64,000 nt of DNA from Plectrocnemia conspersa (Eukaryota; Arthropoda; Insecta; Trichoptera; Polycentropodidae): contig VTFK01000464.1 of NCBI GenBank assembly GCA_009617715.1, forward strand, positions 310,001 to 374,000. Reading direction: 5' to 3'. Within the stretch, counting starts at the first letter, position 1, and each line of letters opens with the position of its first letter. Below are positions 24,860 to 37,638 of the stretch, one piece after another. Under the pieces are notes generated by a model. The model did not search any database, was not told where the DNA came from, and saw only the letters and a list, made by a program, of their open reading frames with translations. The translations under genes were made by a program, and so were the position numbers.

Positions 24860-26080
24860 GATGATCGGCAAATATCGGCAAACAAAAAATACTGCACAAT
24901 GGAACAATGTGACAGTAAGTGAACTGAAAAAATGTTTTATTTTACGTATTATAATAAGCATAGTTCATTAATTCAACAAACCGCATATTTGAGACGCCGA
25001 TATTTTGAAAAACTATGCCAAGAAATAGATTTAGACAAATTTTAACTTTTTTTGCATTTTGTTAAAAATGCAACAATTTCAAATAGTACAGATAGGCTGG
25101 CGAAAATAAAACCAGTTGTTGATTACTCTTAAGGCAAATTTAATCATGCTTACATGTTAAAGCAAAACCTTTCCCTGGATGAGGGAATAATTTCATGGTT
25201 ATGTAGACTTATTTTTCGGATATTCAGTCATCAATCAAATATGGAATGTTAAATAGAATTGTTTATGAATCAAATACCAGTTATATTTGTACTTTAAAAC
25301 TATACACCGGAAATACAGAAAGATTAGTAAACACGGCGTTGAAATCTGACAATTTTTAAAATAGCGATTTACTTGCAAAATATTTATTTTTACGGAAAAC
25401 AGAACTTAAACAAACCAGAAAAATAGGGGTCTGCAAGAATCTCAAAATTATAAAACAAGACCTTAAAAATAAAACATGGCAGAAAAGTTAAGCGCTTATC
25501 CAAATTTGGAAAACAAATAAGAAAAGAGATTTCAGAATGATATGTACTTACACCCAGGTGATGGATTGATCGGCATCAATATATAAGCCTCAATGTATAA
25601 TGGATTGTAATAAATATATGGTGTTGATCGCGGCGATCGTTACCTAGTAACCTAATATTTAAAAAAAAAAACAATGGAATAAACAAAAAAAATTGTTTTT
25701 CATTTATTTTAATGCGCATTGTTTTATTCGTTCAGTGTCTATCAAAATTTGAGTCGTATTAGTAAAATTAAATTTAAAGATTTTCTTTTAAGTAAGGATA
25801 AAGCGTTCAGTGTATTTTATCGATTCTGATGACATTTCACCAGTCTCTACCACATCTTGCCGTGGCCTTGTTGTCGATCCACTAGAAAAGGCTTTCAGAT
25901 AAGTTAAAAAAACCACCAGCTAATAAAAGTATAATAAAAAGTGCGGAGAAATATGTGAGAAGAAAGTGTCGTGTTTGTTCTGCACATGGAATAAGGAAAG
26001 ATACAGCGTACATGTGCAGAATTTGTGAAATTCCGCTTCAAATTGAGTGTTTTGATACGTATCGAAAAATATTGAAATAA
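24860..26080 (+). pseudogene. piggyBac transposase pseudogene with intact C-terminal Cys-rich domain
   Basis: The plus strand carries a piggyBac-type transposase in pieces. KNTAQWNNVTVSELKKCFIL is the start of the catalytic region. DRLAKIKPVVDY follows, then HAYMLKQNLSLDEGIISW (family QNLSLDEAMIPWRGR, carrying a catalytic Asp) and a degraded Y-TGNTE-like segment. After a broken stretch (25400-25860), an open frame runs to the stop at 26080 and contains the cross-brace zinc-binding CRD: RRKCRVCSAHGIRKDTAYMC then RICEIPLQIECFDTYRKI. All its expected Cys pairs are present. The core has stops and shifts, so the element cannot encode active transposase. A GATCGC/GCGATC palindrome near 25626-25640 lies in the broken part. 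Confidence 0.85.
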
Positions 26081-28198
26081 ATAAAAAAAGTTTAATTAAT
26101 AAAAATAAATATAAATAGTGATAGTGTGTGGTTTAAAAGTGCAGTGATAAAAATAAATGTGTCCGGTACGGGTGCGAGCAGAAAAAGAACGCCGAAAAAT
26201 TGGGTGAGTGCAAATTAAATTATATTATAAACAGATGTTTTTTTAAAAATCGTTTACACAAATATTTATAGAAGCATTTAAACATAAATATTATTAAATT
26301 ATAGATAACTAGTTTGTAACCATTGCAATCATTTTCAATTTACACAAAATATTAGGAATGTAAATTACATATTTATTCGTTCATGATTTTATTATTCAGA
26401 AATTCTTTTAAGCGCAATAATATTATTTTTTCTAAGATCATTTTACTTAATGACTGCAATAAACGACGATAATTTATCCGATTTATAGATTTTTTTCTCC
26501 TGGTTTCTTAATCTGTGAATCATTAAGGTTTTCCAAATGGTGATGAAAATTTAAAAATAACAAACACCCGGTAAAATGTTCGTAAGTTAATAGATGATAT
26601 TTTTTGCAAGTTCTTTGACTACTGTGTCATCTAATTTACCTACATATACCGTAACAACTTAATTACACACAGAAGTTTAGGTTGAAAAACCTTGTTATTT
26701 GATTTACTATCAACCTGGATGTTTTTATTTCTTTTGATTGGACTGGTTTTATGTTTACCTAGTAAGACAGTTTGCCCCTGAAATTTATTTCTCTTCAAGA
26801 AGCGTATTATAAAATATCATTTTTTATATGAAATAAATAATTATTGTTCATACGTTTCATAAAAATATTCACGTGCCCTAAAAAGGAGACATCTCATTGC
26901 ATTGCGTCGCAATGGGATAGGACGATTCTTTTTACAAAAATAATTTATTTTTCATTTAATAGTACGTAAAAATAGTATACTAGCATCTCTGTTTATCATA
27001 TAGAGGCAAACTTGATGGTATCTCAGTATTTTTTATTAAAAAAAACGCATGACTCAGGACTCATGCCCGAGTTCATTGATCTAAACAATGCTTTTTCAAG
27101 ACTCGTATACGAGTCCTCGGTCGTTAAGCTGTTAATATATATTTTCAATTTTTTTCTTTACGATATCTTTAAACCTTTGCTCTTTTATTTATTTATTTAT
27201 TTATAAAGTTAAGAATTTATATTTAAATTAATTTAATATATTTTTTGTTTGCGATATAAAAACGTTTGCTTTGTTGTTTATTTATTTATTTATACATTGA
27301 GGAAAATTATTTATTTACGTATTTAAAAACTGCAAATAGAACGTAAGAAATATAGGGATAGCGCTAAAAATATGAAATAATAAAAAATAAATGTTTGAGC
27401 AATTATCGCGTGAGTAAGTTGCTTTGTGACTAATGTTTATGTTAGCAATCTTCCTGCGACCAATGTTCGTTTCAATGTTTATATAAGCGAATAAGACCCA
27501 GGCGACTTTAGCGCATAGTCGATTTGAATGACGGATGAAGGTTAAATTAGTCATCCGAGTAATGAGTCAGTCCAGACCGTGAGCAGTATATGTCTGAGAA
27601 ATACATAATTGCATGCTTTGATTTTCTTATCTGTCTGTAACAGATAAGAAACGGCAAACACTAATTTTTGCGATAAGAATTATAAAAGCAGAGTAAGATA
27701 AGAGTTAAGACATAAACAGAGAGAACAGTATTAGTAAAAAGGATTGCTTTACAAGTGATATTAATTTAACAATGTTTGTCATTTCTAAAGAAATGAGATA
27801 TTTAAACATATCAAAAATTATGTGTTTGTATTTATATTCTTGCATTATATATTTTTGCATATGTAAAATATTATTACTAATTTGACTAACCACAATTTGG
27901 GTGCATCTTTAGACATATCAATCAATTATATTATATTATATTATAGAGGGTAATTAAAACATCAACAAATCCAAAATATGCGGAAATATTTATTAAAACC
28001 CACGAGCACCTATGTAATTATTAGATTATTAATTTATTTTGAACTACTAAAATTCTGCCCAAAATATTTAGTGCATGTTTAATTAACGGCCACTTTCCAT
28101 CACATAAAAATATATTATATGCATACAATGTGTTTTATATATTATTTCTTTAGTTATATATGTAAATATATTACTATCTGTGGTATCTTAAAACTGTG
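26081..28198. other. AT-rich stretch with one perfect palindrome
   Basis: Nothing coding is recognised. The 16-bp perfect palindrome GACTCGTATACGAGTC is at 27100-27115. Short TTTA tandem runs occur near 27188-27205 and 27280-27295. Confidence 0.5.
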
Positions 28199-28245
28199 AA
28201 AGATCGACCACCGTACATGTACGGCGATACTGCTCAAAGGGTTAA
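28199..28245 (-). mobile_element. piggyBac-like terminal repeat next to TTAA
   Basis: Read on the minus strand from 28245: TTAA, then CCCTTTGAGCAGTATCGCC, then the 14-bp palindrome CCGTACATGTACGG. A CCC-starting terminus abutting TTAA is the piggyBac signature. The element body would extend to lower coordinates, the side holding the transposase remnant. The 2.1-kb gap to its stop codon and the absence of a matching left end leave it open whether the two belong together. Confidence 0.5.
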
Positions 28246-28429
28246 CAAGTTTAACTATTGTTATGTTAAATTAGATTTAGAAATTTTTACACAAAAATAA
28301 GGTTTATTATTTCTTCAAAAGTTTCCTTTTACATTTTCAATTTTTGTGTGTGTGAAGTGATTAATAGTAAATTAAACCGCTGTCGGATTAATCTTATTGT
28401 CATTATCCCCAGACTTATAGAATACACAT

Positions 28430-28770
28430 TATGCTATCTTGAGCGACGTGTGCGTATGCAAATCGCGGTTGCCGATGCGGTTGTATTTTTTATGCATTCA
28501 GATAGGCTTTGGCCAGTGCCTAGAACCGCTGCATATCAGCGGACAACTGGCGAGAGCTCCGTTGAATATTGCATGAGACAGTCGCCTGTCACCGGGGGTG
28601 AGGTTGGTACACTTAGCGGCTGGTTTATGCATGAGGTCCTCGAGGCCCCCGGGCCCTACCCGGGCACTAATCATCCAGTCGAGTATCATTGTTTAGCTAG
28701 GGTAGTGACATGGTGTGGCCGGGGTCAGCTTGCCAATCAACCGCACCAGAATGGTTAGCGATCGCTGAAC
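28430..28770. other. strong GC island with a 136-codon open frame, unidentified
   Basis: This is one of the most GC-rich blocks in the window. It includes TCGAGGCCCCCGGGCCCTAC followed by CCGGG (self-complementary) and CACCGGGGGTGAGG. A plus-strand frame (28348-28758, 136 codons) and a minus-strand frame (28498-28689) overlap in it. Neither shows a domain I know, and no second copy was found. It may be an exon, a regulatory CpG island or a GC-rich transposon fragment. Confidence 0.25.
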
Positions 28771-31129
28771 GGATTTTAGGAGGATTGATTGGATTGAAAA
28801 AAAAACTTAACTCTACCAGACTGAAACTGTCTATCTATTATTTGTGACTGGTCAGAATAGTAAAGCATCCTTTAAAATGTTGAATAATTGTTCATGTGCA
28901 TAATGTTACCTAAATCAAGCATTAAGAATGAATAGTTATTTTACTTATTGTTTGATTAAAAAGCAATCCCAATAAGACTAAGTTGAGTAACGTATTTTGT
29001 GTTTTTAAATAATGCCGTAAAACTACAATTTTATTATACTTGTAAGTACTAGATCACATTAATCAATAAGTAATGTACTAATTATTTACACCATAATGTA
29101 GACTATGTAAATAAAGCTTGTATAAACACATAAATCCAGATTTAAAACTTAATGAAAATGAATTAGGAATGCACAAAGAATTGAGTTATTGCATAAAAAA
29201 ATCCGTTGAAACTACTATAAGATGTCTGAATAAATGGCTAAAAAAAGTCTGAAATTTGGGTATCAAATAGCGACATAAAGATCAAGTAGCTTAAACTTTA
29301 TGGTTGCTTTACATAATCTACGAGATTAAATGCTGAACAATTTTAGGACAAATTAAATTATACCGTTGCAGCTTTTATGGTTCGTATTATATTAAATCTC
29401 AAAAAACTATTATTATCTAGTTTTTAAGTAAACATATTGTTAACTAATTGTAGCAATCTAAATAATAAACTACCTAAAAACTTTAAAATTCCTAAAACCA
29501 CCCGAAGCAAATACAATAAAATAAATATGGTTTTGCCAATTTATACAATTTAAAAATAAATAATGGCAAACATGATTTGTAATTCTTAAATATTCGTTCA
29601 GTATTAAATCGTCCGAAGCGGATTATATATTCACGCGATTTTTGAGGTTTGTTATATGTTTGATACTGTTTTTATAAATATATTGAAATGCGATAAGAGT
29701 AGTAGTCCGAGCGTTGAGGCGTAGTATGGTTTATACATAAGGTCTTGAGTGGCCGTCGTTTCCCCACTAGGTACGTTAGTGAGGATCATAAGTATGCCCG
29801 CGCAACGTTCGTGGGAGTTTAGACGCATGTACGACCTGTAGGGGCACAGGTTTCCTTCTGATCTAACTCCTTCATATCATTTCTGACGAAGTTTTTCTTA
29901 GGATCAGTTTCAAAGGAAACATCTAATACTATTTAAATATTTATAAAAAGATATATAGATTTTTTAAGTGTGGTCATTTGACTCATTAAAAATATTTTAT
30001 AAATAATCAGCATAGTTGTTAAAAATATAATTATGTAGCAATTGACTTCTGACATAATTTAAATATTTTTGGCTCAACTGTTTCATAGAAAGTTCTAATA
30101 CTTTTATTGTAATATTTTAATACATATTAAAGTGATTATATTGAGACAAAAAACGATAGTCATTAATTGTTGCTAATTAATATTTTTTTATAAATTTATT
30201 ATGACTTTGTTACTGACATCAGCGTGTTTATTTTTACTGCAATTAAGCAAACATTCTCAATGAAACTTATTATTATTAGCAAATACATTTCAAAGTAAAA
30301 GTAATATCTTGCATTACTATTTTTTTAACCACTGTGTTTATTTTTACAAATGATGATGTTCTAAAAACTAATTCTTTTATAATATTTTTTTGTATACTCT
30401 CATATTGTAAATCAAAATATAATTAAAATAAGTCTTTACAAGCATATACAATAGATATTAAAATTTTAAAAGGTACACATGTGTATCTTTACATTTAATA
30501 GTAATATTTTGTAAACGGGCATTTAAAATTTAATCTAACATTTTTTATGTCAGCTTAGTATACAATAGTTACAATTAAATTATACATTTTAAAAATATAA
30601 TATATTGGTAAATATTTCTGTGAGTAACAAAATTGCTTTTAAGGGTGAAGTTTTTATTTATTAAGTACACCATGCCATATAACTGCAATAAAAAAACTGA
30701 AAATTTAATTTGTGCTAAACTAGTTATTATTATCTGAAACTAAAATATATAATAAATTTAATATTTAAAATACATGGTTTATGACAATTCATTTCCAATA
30801 ACACAATGCTTCTAACTGATGTAATGAAGGATCGGAGGTGATATGCATTAAAGTTTTTGAATTAGACTACACATGAGGTATATTTTAAAGATTATGATTG
30901 AACAAGTTATCTTTAGTGTATTAGTTAAATGTATACAAAAAATACTTGTTTTAAAACGAAGCTTAATAAATATGATACTTTTAATATGATTTATTAAAAT
31001 TAAGTGAAAAATCTCAATAGTAATTTTATTCAGTAGAATTTTCTTACTGTAACTAAAGTTGTAGAATAAAAAAAAACAATATGTGAACATCGTTAATAAT
31101 AGCAATAATTTATTAAAGGTATTTTTTGT
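28771..31129. other. AT-rich stretch with a small island at 29690-29880
   Basis: The patch 29690-29880 is higher in GC (GTACGTTAGTGAGG, TGCCCGCGCAACG) with no open frame. The rest is AT-rich, and I see nothing supportable. Confidence 0.4.
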
Positions 31130-33900
31130 TGGTACAGAATAGCGTTATACACCGCAACATCCACAAAATCTCGATTGGACGTTGTTTTGATTTAGTGTTT
31201 CCGCAATATCGGCGTTATTGCAATTGGGTGCATCGGTTCACGCTGCGTCATAATTGTTCTGCTAGAGACTTTACACCGAATGCATTGATTGAAATATGAA
31301 AGCCATTACGTGCCACCAGATGTTGCCTCTGGGTTCACATTGAACTGGATTACACAGAAACTTCGTTGAAATTATTTGTTTTGTTCCAACTATTTTATAT
31401 TGGCCATCAACTCAATGTGTTTTCTTCTAACTATATTTTTAATTTTAATTGTATTGATTGTTTTTCTTTATAAGATTTGTACGGCTCTTATTTACAATTT
31501 CTAAATCACGGATTGACATAAATTGCAATAGACACTTTAGCAATGCTGTTTGGTGTCTTGACTGTTGGAGGACTTCAAATGCATTAAAGCATTAAACCCT
31601 TCAGTTGCACTTACAGCACATTTATTTATTTTTATGTGTTGATATTATGCATTAAAACATATGTTAGACTAATTATTTTAAATAAAAGTATTATATAATA
31701 ATTTAACCATAACCAGAACTCTGCCTTAAAATCGTATTCATCTTTATTTGTATGTTTATCGAAATTGTCCCAAGGGTTAGACCCAATATGTAAGGAATAT
31801 GTTCCAAAACACTATCGAACCGTTCTTGAGTATCCTCGTCCTCTTCACCACACTCTCGGATAGATATAGTATGGTGGTTAAACGAGGCGTTAGTATGTTT
31901 GAATTGGATCCATTTATTTGTGGTCTTTATCGAAGCTGGTGACGTAATTGATACGGACCGAATGTGTGCCTGATGAGGACTTGGGCAAAGCGTGGCTTAC
32001 TTACATCCCCCTTTGACAAGGACTATCTTTCAGGGTATCTTGTAATGCGGAATTACAGCGTCTTGTTACTGCTGAAGAGAGATATACGTAAACCGATTGA
32101 AAGCTCTCCCGCATGTACGAGCTTGTGGCATTGCCAATTTCGCCGTGTTTGTCTCCGTTCGAGAGCTTTTCAGACTCACGCTCGGCTGTAAACAACGATA
32201 AAAGCTCCATATTTTATGATACACACGGAATATTTTACAAATCTCGAACGTACTAGTACGACTTTGTTTATTGTCGGATAATATTATTTTCCGTAGTTCG
32301 TGGGTGTGGAAAATGAGTGTTTCCCAGCAGTTGAAAGTTAAAAGTCTTTTGAAGCAAGAATATTAATATTTATTTAAGTAATAACACTCATAGCAACGTC
32401 TTTATAAACAGTATTAAAAAGTTACTCACTTTTTATGTGCTTTCTGTAACTTGTAATATAGATGAATAATATATTTAGATGAGAAAACTTAGATTGACTA
32501 TTTTTAATATCTGTAAACAAAATAGCTTTAAAAAGATATTCTATCTGAATAAATATTTAAAAAATATCGAAGCTGTTTAGTTGTGCTTATAAATTATATT
32601 TAAAGTTGAAAATAATTATATAAATAATAATGAAATATTCACATAAAATAGACTAAGAATACATATATTAAATAGTTTAGATATTTTTTAAAACGCCAAC
32701 TAATTTTTCGTTACTTATCCATTCTTAAATTAATAAGTTTTTTATTTTAGTAATTCCTATAGTCTAAACTGCGGTAATAAATAGGTGTATTAGATACTGT
32801 ATAGACAATTAATGATATTGAATTTTCTTAATCTCTGAGCTATGCATATTTGCGTCATTAGTCGGATCTGCTAAAAAAATAGTACTTAGTTAATTTTGTT
32901 CTTTGAAAAAGATTAATCAATAATGAAATTTGATTGTAATATTTCAAATATTTTAGTATTTTTTTACTTTGCTTTATCCAGAAGCGTATCATATTTTGCT
33001 TTAAATTACAATTTATAATTACAGCAACTAATTAGTTAAAACTAAATATAATAGAAAATGATAAAAATACTATATGGTAAAAAATATTTAATAAATTTAT
33101 ATAGAATACCATGTAGGTATAAATATATGTTTGTTTGAGATACAGTTTTTATAATAGGTAAAGTTTTTTGTTATCTTTTAAATACCATATACATATTAAA
33201 AAGTATATCTTAAAGCTTATTTCAAGCGACTTTTGAGTATATTGTTATAGCATTAGGTATGAAATTTACATCACACAACTTATTTAAACTTAACATATAT
33301 ATTTTCTAGATGGTAATCAATAATTAAAATTATGGTTGGTGTCATTGCAAAATAATACATTTTTGCTGTTACTACTACTAGCTTCATTTTTAAAATAAAA
33401 AAATCGACTCATCTTAAAAGGTCAGCGTGCCCGCATTTTGTCACCACTCCATTAATATTCTTTATCTGAGTCACTTGAGTTCAAAAATGATACCTTACCC
33501 GTTTGTTTATAATATCTTCATATTTTTTTATCGCTAACCTACCCACGCATATACCTATTTGTGCGTCTCAAATATATAAAAAAAAAAGGCAACGCGTATT
33601 TTCCGCGTTACTTGTTTTCGAGCATCGTCGGTGGCCCGATTCCGGGCACGCTCTGAAAGTTTGGCACAATTCAAGGGTTTTCCTCTCGAGATATATCAAA
33701 TGATCTGAAGCTCGGTGTATTACAGCCGAAGGGAACATTAATAACTTCTGACTGACGCCAAGAGTGTAATAAAATCTGGTCGCTGGAAATATTTTCGAAC
33801 AAAGCGCCACTTCGCGACGACCAACTCTTTCGGGTTATTGATGGCTGACACACACTTGGACCGTCTTCTTCTTCTTTTCAACCTACTTTATATCGTCTCG
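31130..33900. other. AT-rich DNA carrying three GC-elevated islands
   Basis: Islands at about 31130-31380, 31780-32330 and 33410-33900 have higher GC and CpG. Short frames occur on both strands (for example 31964-32191 plus, 32001-32210 minus, 33568-33810 minus). The paired opposite-strand frames and lack of known domains argue against coding. They could be conserved regulatory elements. Confidence 0.3.
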
Positions 33901-36144
33901 ATCCACTTTGCTTTAATTAATTCAACCGCAAAATAGTTGACTTTGTATTACCTTAACAATTTGTTTCAAATTGAAATAATATGGACACACAAATGGTCCG
34001 TTTCTTAAGATACAACAAAAAAACATATTAACATCAAAAGTACTAAATACTATCATAAAGTAAATGTTATTTTACAATACCATTCTAACAATAATTAAAT
34101 ATTTAAAATCTGAATTATTTACCTGTTTCAGTATGTTTCGTGCATTATACTTCTGTATTTATTAATAATTTATGATTTAATTTTTAATGAGTTGAATTAA
34201 AATTATACGTTTTATTTATACATGTAATATAATTTAATTGAAAAGTATTTAACTTTAACTTAGAATTTATTAAATGGGTTTTATACTTGAATTACTAAGA
34301 CACTATTATTACAGTATTAGGTAATCCGGAAATAATTATCGCATTTGAATAAAAAAATATCACTTTTGATTTTTATTTTTATTTAATGAATTTAATTTTT
34401 ATATTTTTATTTATAATTATGCAAAAATAAGTAGTCTACAAAAAATATGTTTTGTTCAAAATATAAAAAAAATAAGTTAAATTTAGAAATGATGCATTAG
34501 TTTTTATAAGGGACATTTACTTATTTAATTCATAATAAACAAATTAAATAAATAGTTAAATGTACGCATAAATTAGAAACATAATAATAACAAACAAGTT
34601 TAGCCTTGATAAAACATTTTCCAAGAAATAATATTGCCTAGATTGAATAAAATATTTATTGTTTTTCTAAAATAAACACGTTTATTCTTTAAATAAACTT
34701 GAGACGGGCATTTGTAACTGTATGTTGGTAATTGTAATCTTAAAAGTTATTTTATAAATAAAAAACATATACATTTATTACCAGTTTTATTTTTAATTCT
34801 TGGATATTATTATTAAGGTCGTAATTCTCTAAAATATGATTGTTTGAGATAATGTAAAATTACATAAATTAACTAAATTATACAGCTTTTGTATAGTATA
34901 TAAATTGTAACAAAAAAAAACATGTAATATAATGTAGGAATAATATTAATTTCATAACATATTTAGTTTTTTAACGATAATCTCACAAGCGTTGTTTAAA
35001 ATAATTCGATATTTTTAGCTATTGGACACTTTATAAGCAATATATTTTTTAATTAAAAAATATTACAGGAAAAATAAATATTGTTTTAATATTCATGTTA
35101 TCTTTAACACGATCAACATAAAATAAATTTAGTGGTAATATATTATATAAAAATTAATTTGTTTATTTGCAAAAAAAATTATCTATGGAATTTGATAGAA
35201 CACTAGCCTGTAGTTTCAAGTAGAACAAATCATTGCTATATATTTTATTAAAATGTGTATGATGTTGATGATTTTGATTCGTCTGCTGATGATGATTTAT
35301 CGAATTACATTTTTTAATTGTTTTTACAATAGATAAATAAAGTATTAAACTTCTCTCTCAAACAATAATCTTTTAGAACTTCTTGTCATTTTCTGAAAGG
35401 CATATAAAAACGATAAAAAATGCATAGATAAAATTGAACGCATTTAAATCTACATATTTCTTAAATAAATAAAAACATAAAGCAATTTTGTGATTCATTG
35501 AAAATTAACTGAGAACCGCGAGTAACTTGACATCATTATCTAATAATCCTTCCAGCACAATAGTTACAAAGCTAAATTCGTATAAATATGACGATACAAT
35601 AGTTAAAATATTAATTAATAATATTTAATAAAATCCTAGCATTGTTTGAGATTAAAACGCTAAAATCATTAAAATTAATTATTATCTATAAAACATTTAA
35701 AATTTACCGGTTCTGTACCAAAAAATATCATATGCATTAAAGCATTAAAGTATATAGATGAAAATTAGTAGAGAAAATTACTAATGTAATATTATGATAT
35801 TGCAATAGAACCATATGTCGAAGCTGATATGGAAGTATATTAAGGCAGGTTACTTTTAGAACACTAAGTAGTCTAGCCATTTGGCGGCGGCGACCAACTT
35901 CTACTCTAGAGTCCTGTTCCGTTACTTAATTGTGGTCGTGCTTGTTCGCTAAACAGGGAGGAGAGTTTCGCGTTACATTTGTAACCTAAACTTTGCATAA
36001 TCATGTATCGGAGTTGAGTTTATACGATTTCGAGTTTAAGCTGATTCTGTTTGAATTCGATTATACACTAAGAGTGTATGGGTGTGTAGATTATATATTT
36101 ATTTGAGAAAATAAAATATTTTATCATAGTTTTAGTTTAATATT
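33901..36144. other. extremely AT-rich stretch, small island at 35880-36000
   Basis: No gene, RNA or repeat recognised. A short GC-richer patch near 35880-36000 (GGCGGCGGCGACC) just precedes the third SINE copy. Confidence 0.5.
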
Positions 36145-36405
36145 AGGATCAGGAAAGCGTAGTCCGTGGTGTTAGTCATGGCAGCAAATTCGAATTTTTA
36201 TTAATAAAAATGCACTATTATTAAAAACTGCCCCCAGATACAAAATTACATATATGATTATAAATTTCGAAACATAATTATTCATTAATAATTATGTTAA
36301 TAAATATCACTAGTTAAGTTTCTAAGCCGCGTTGTAACGCATTTAGACACCTTAAGGTTTACACCTGCACGTTACAACGAAAAATAAAAATAAAAAATAA
36401 AAAAC
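36145..36405 (+). repeat. tRNA-derived SINE-like element, copy 3
   Basis: Begins AGGATCAGGAAAGCGTAGTC (compare the A-box region of the minus copy at 5114). It shares the body segment GCAAATTCGAATTTTTATTA and ATAAAAATGCACTATTA with copy 1, and ends GTTACAACGAAA plus an AAATA-type A-rich tail. The B-box region is deleted, so this copy lacks part of its promoter. Confidence 0.6.
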
Positions 36406-36577
36406 GTTTTAGCTATATAATATTTTTTTATTTATTTCTTATACAATATAGTAGGTTATTTATACAATAAGTAAGCTTCTTACGTAATAAAAAAATTCTG
36501 CTTTTGTTATGAAAAATTAGATTTCGGTTTGGTAGCAAAATATATTTTTTTTTAATTTTATTTTTTAATTTTTTTTT

Positions 36578-36633
36578 GCGAAGCAAATTTTATTGAAATT
36601 AAAATTTTAATTTTAATAACTTTTGCTTCGCCA
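36578..36633. repeat. near-perfect 56-bp palindrome (hairpin)
   Basis: GCGAAGCAAATTTTATTGAA and its continuation pair with a right arm ending ACTTTTGCTTCGC. The arms are about 27 bp with few mismatches and almost no loop. It resembles a fold-back transposon end or a minimal MITE. No target duplication identified. Confidence 0.6.
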
Positions 36634-37591
36634 AAATACCCTAAAAATAAGTGACGTGAATACATTTTTTATATTAAATACGATATATAATATATATGTA
36701 GGAACAATATATAATTCATATTTGAGCCTAGTATTGATCTTTAGGCTATATGTGCAAATGTATTAAATATAGAAGACATATTATATATAAAAATCAATTA
36801 ATTATCTTTGGTAGTAAATATTTTATCATTGTAAAATAATGAATAAAAGATCCTTATATAATAAATATAATATATTAGTATTTAAATAGAAAGAATGCTA
36901 CACTATCAAGCATGATGAACAAATGTCTCTGGTCTGTTTGTTATTCTTTGTTCTATGCTCCAGAATTTTTCTATTATATTTGTTCTCCCAGCTCGTAGGT
37001 TTTAACACGTCTTATTAAGCAGTCTTCTATCATTCTGAAATAGAAACAGAATAATTATATATTTATAAAATTATTATATTAAATAATCAACCTTATGTGT
37101 TATTTTATTTGATAATGGCACCCCGTCTTTATTTCTGTTAGAATAAGACATTGATGAGATTTCACAAAAATATAGAAAAAAAGCAATGTTGATATTTTTC
37201 TTCGTCTTGAAATCGATATCAAGAAATGCAATAGATATGCGGGCGGAAGCTGAAGGTGACTTCCTCTCGGCACGTTCACCTCTATGCATGGTGCGAACGC
37301 CAGATAAGCGAAGAGACATTTGCGCATCATCAGAATAAATGGAAGGCACCTGCGAAGTGCATCACCACACGTGATGCAACGGGGAGCGCGTAAAAATAAA
37401 TGGCGCCCATCCGAATGTGCAAGGTAAGATTTTTACTTTACCTGCTTGCTCGCCAAAGTGTTCATTAAATTTATTTTATGACCGGTCGAACGCGGTAACT
37501 GCTCGATTAAATGTGGTTTTCTAAAGAAAATTTGGTTTTATTTTATAAAATACTTTTTTAATTATTTATTTTATGAAACTTGAAGCACTTT
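36634..37591. other. AT-rich stretch with island at 37200-37500
   Basis: The minus-strand frames 37074-37349 and 37100-37330 overlap a GC-elevated island but match no family. No further feature seen. Confidence 0.35.
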
Positions 37592-37638
37592 GTTTCTTTC
37601 AGTCATAGGAGCGAAGTAATCCTGTGACTGAAAGAAAC
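37592..37638. repeat. hairpin: 19-bp inverted repeat, 9-nt loop
   Basis: Left arm GTTTCTTTCAGTCATAGGA (37592-37610), loop GCGAAGTAA, right arm TCCTGTGACTGAAAGAAAC (37620-37638). 18 of 19 positions pair as Watson-Crick, and the odd one is a T-G wobble in RNA. The stem is shorter than a usual pre-miRNA, so a structural or transposon-terminus origin is as likely. Confidence 0.8.

Noticed and set aside
25626..25655. Adjacent palindromes GATCGCGGCGATC and GTTACCTAGTAAC as a possible regulatory operator
   Set aside because: They lie inside the broken piggyBac remnant in a eukaryotic context; no evidence of regulation.
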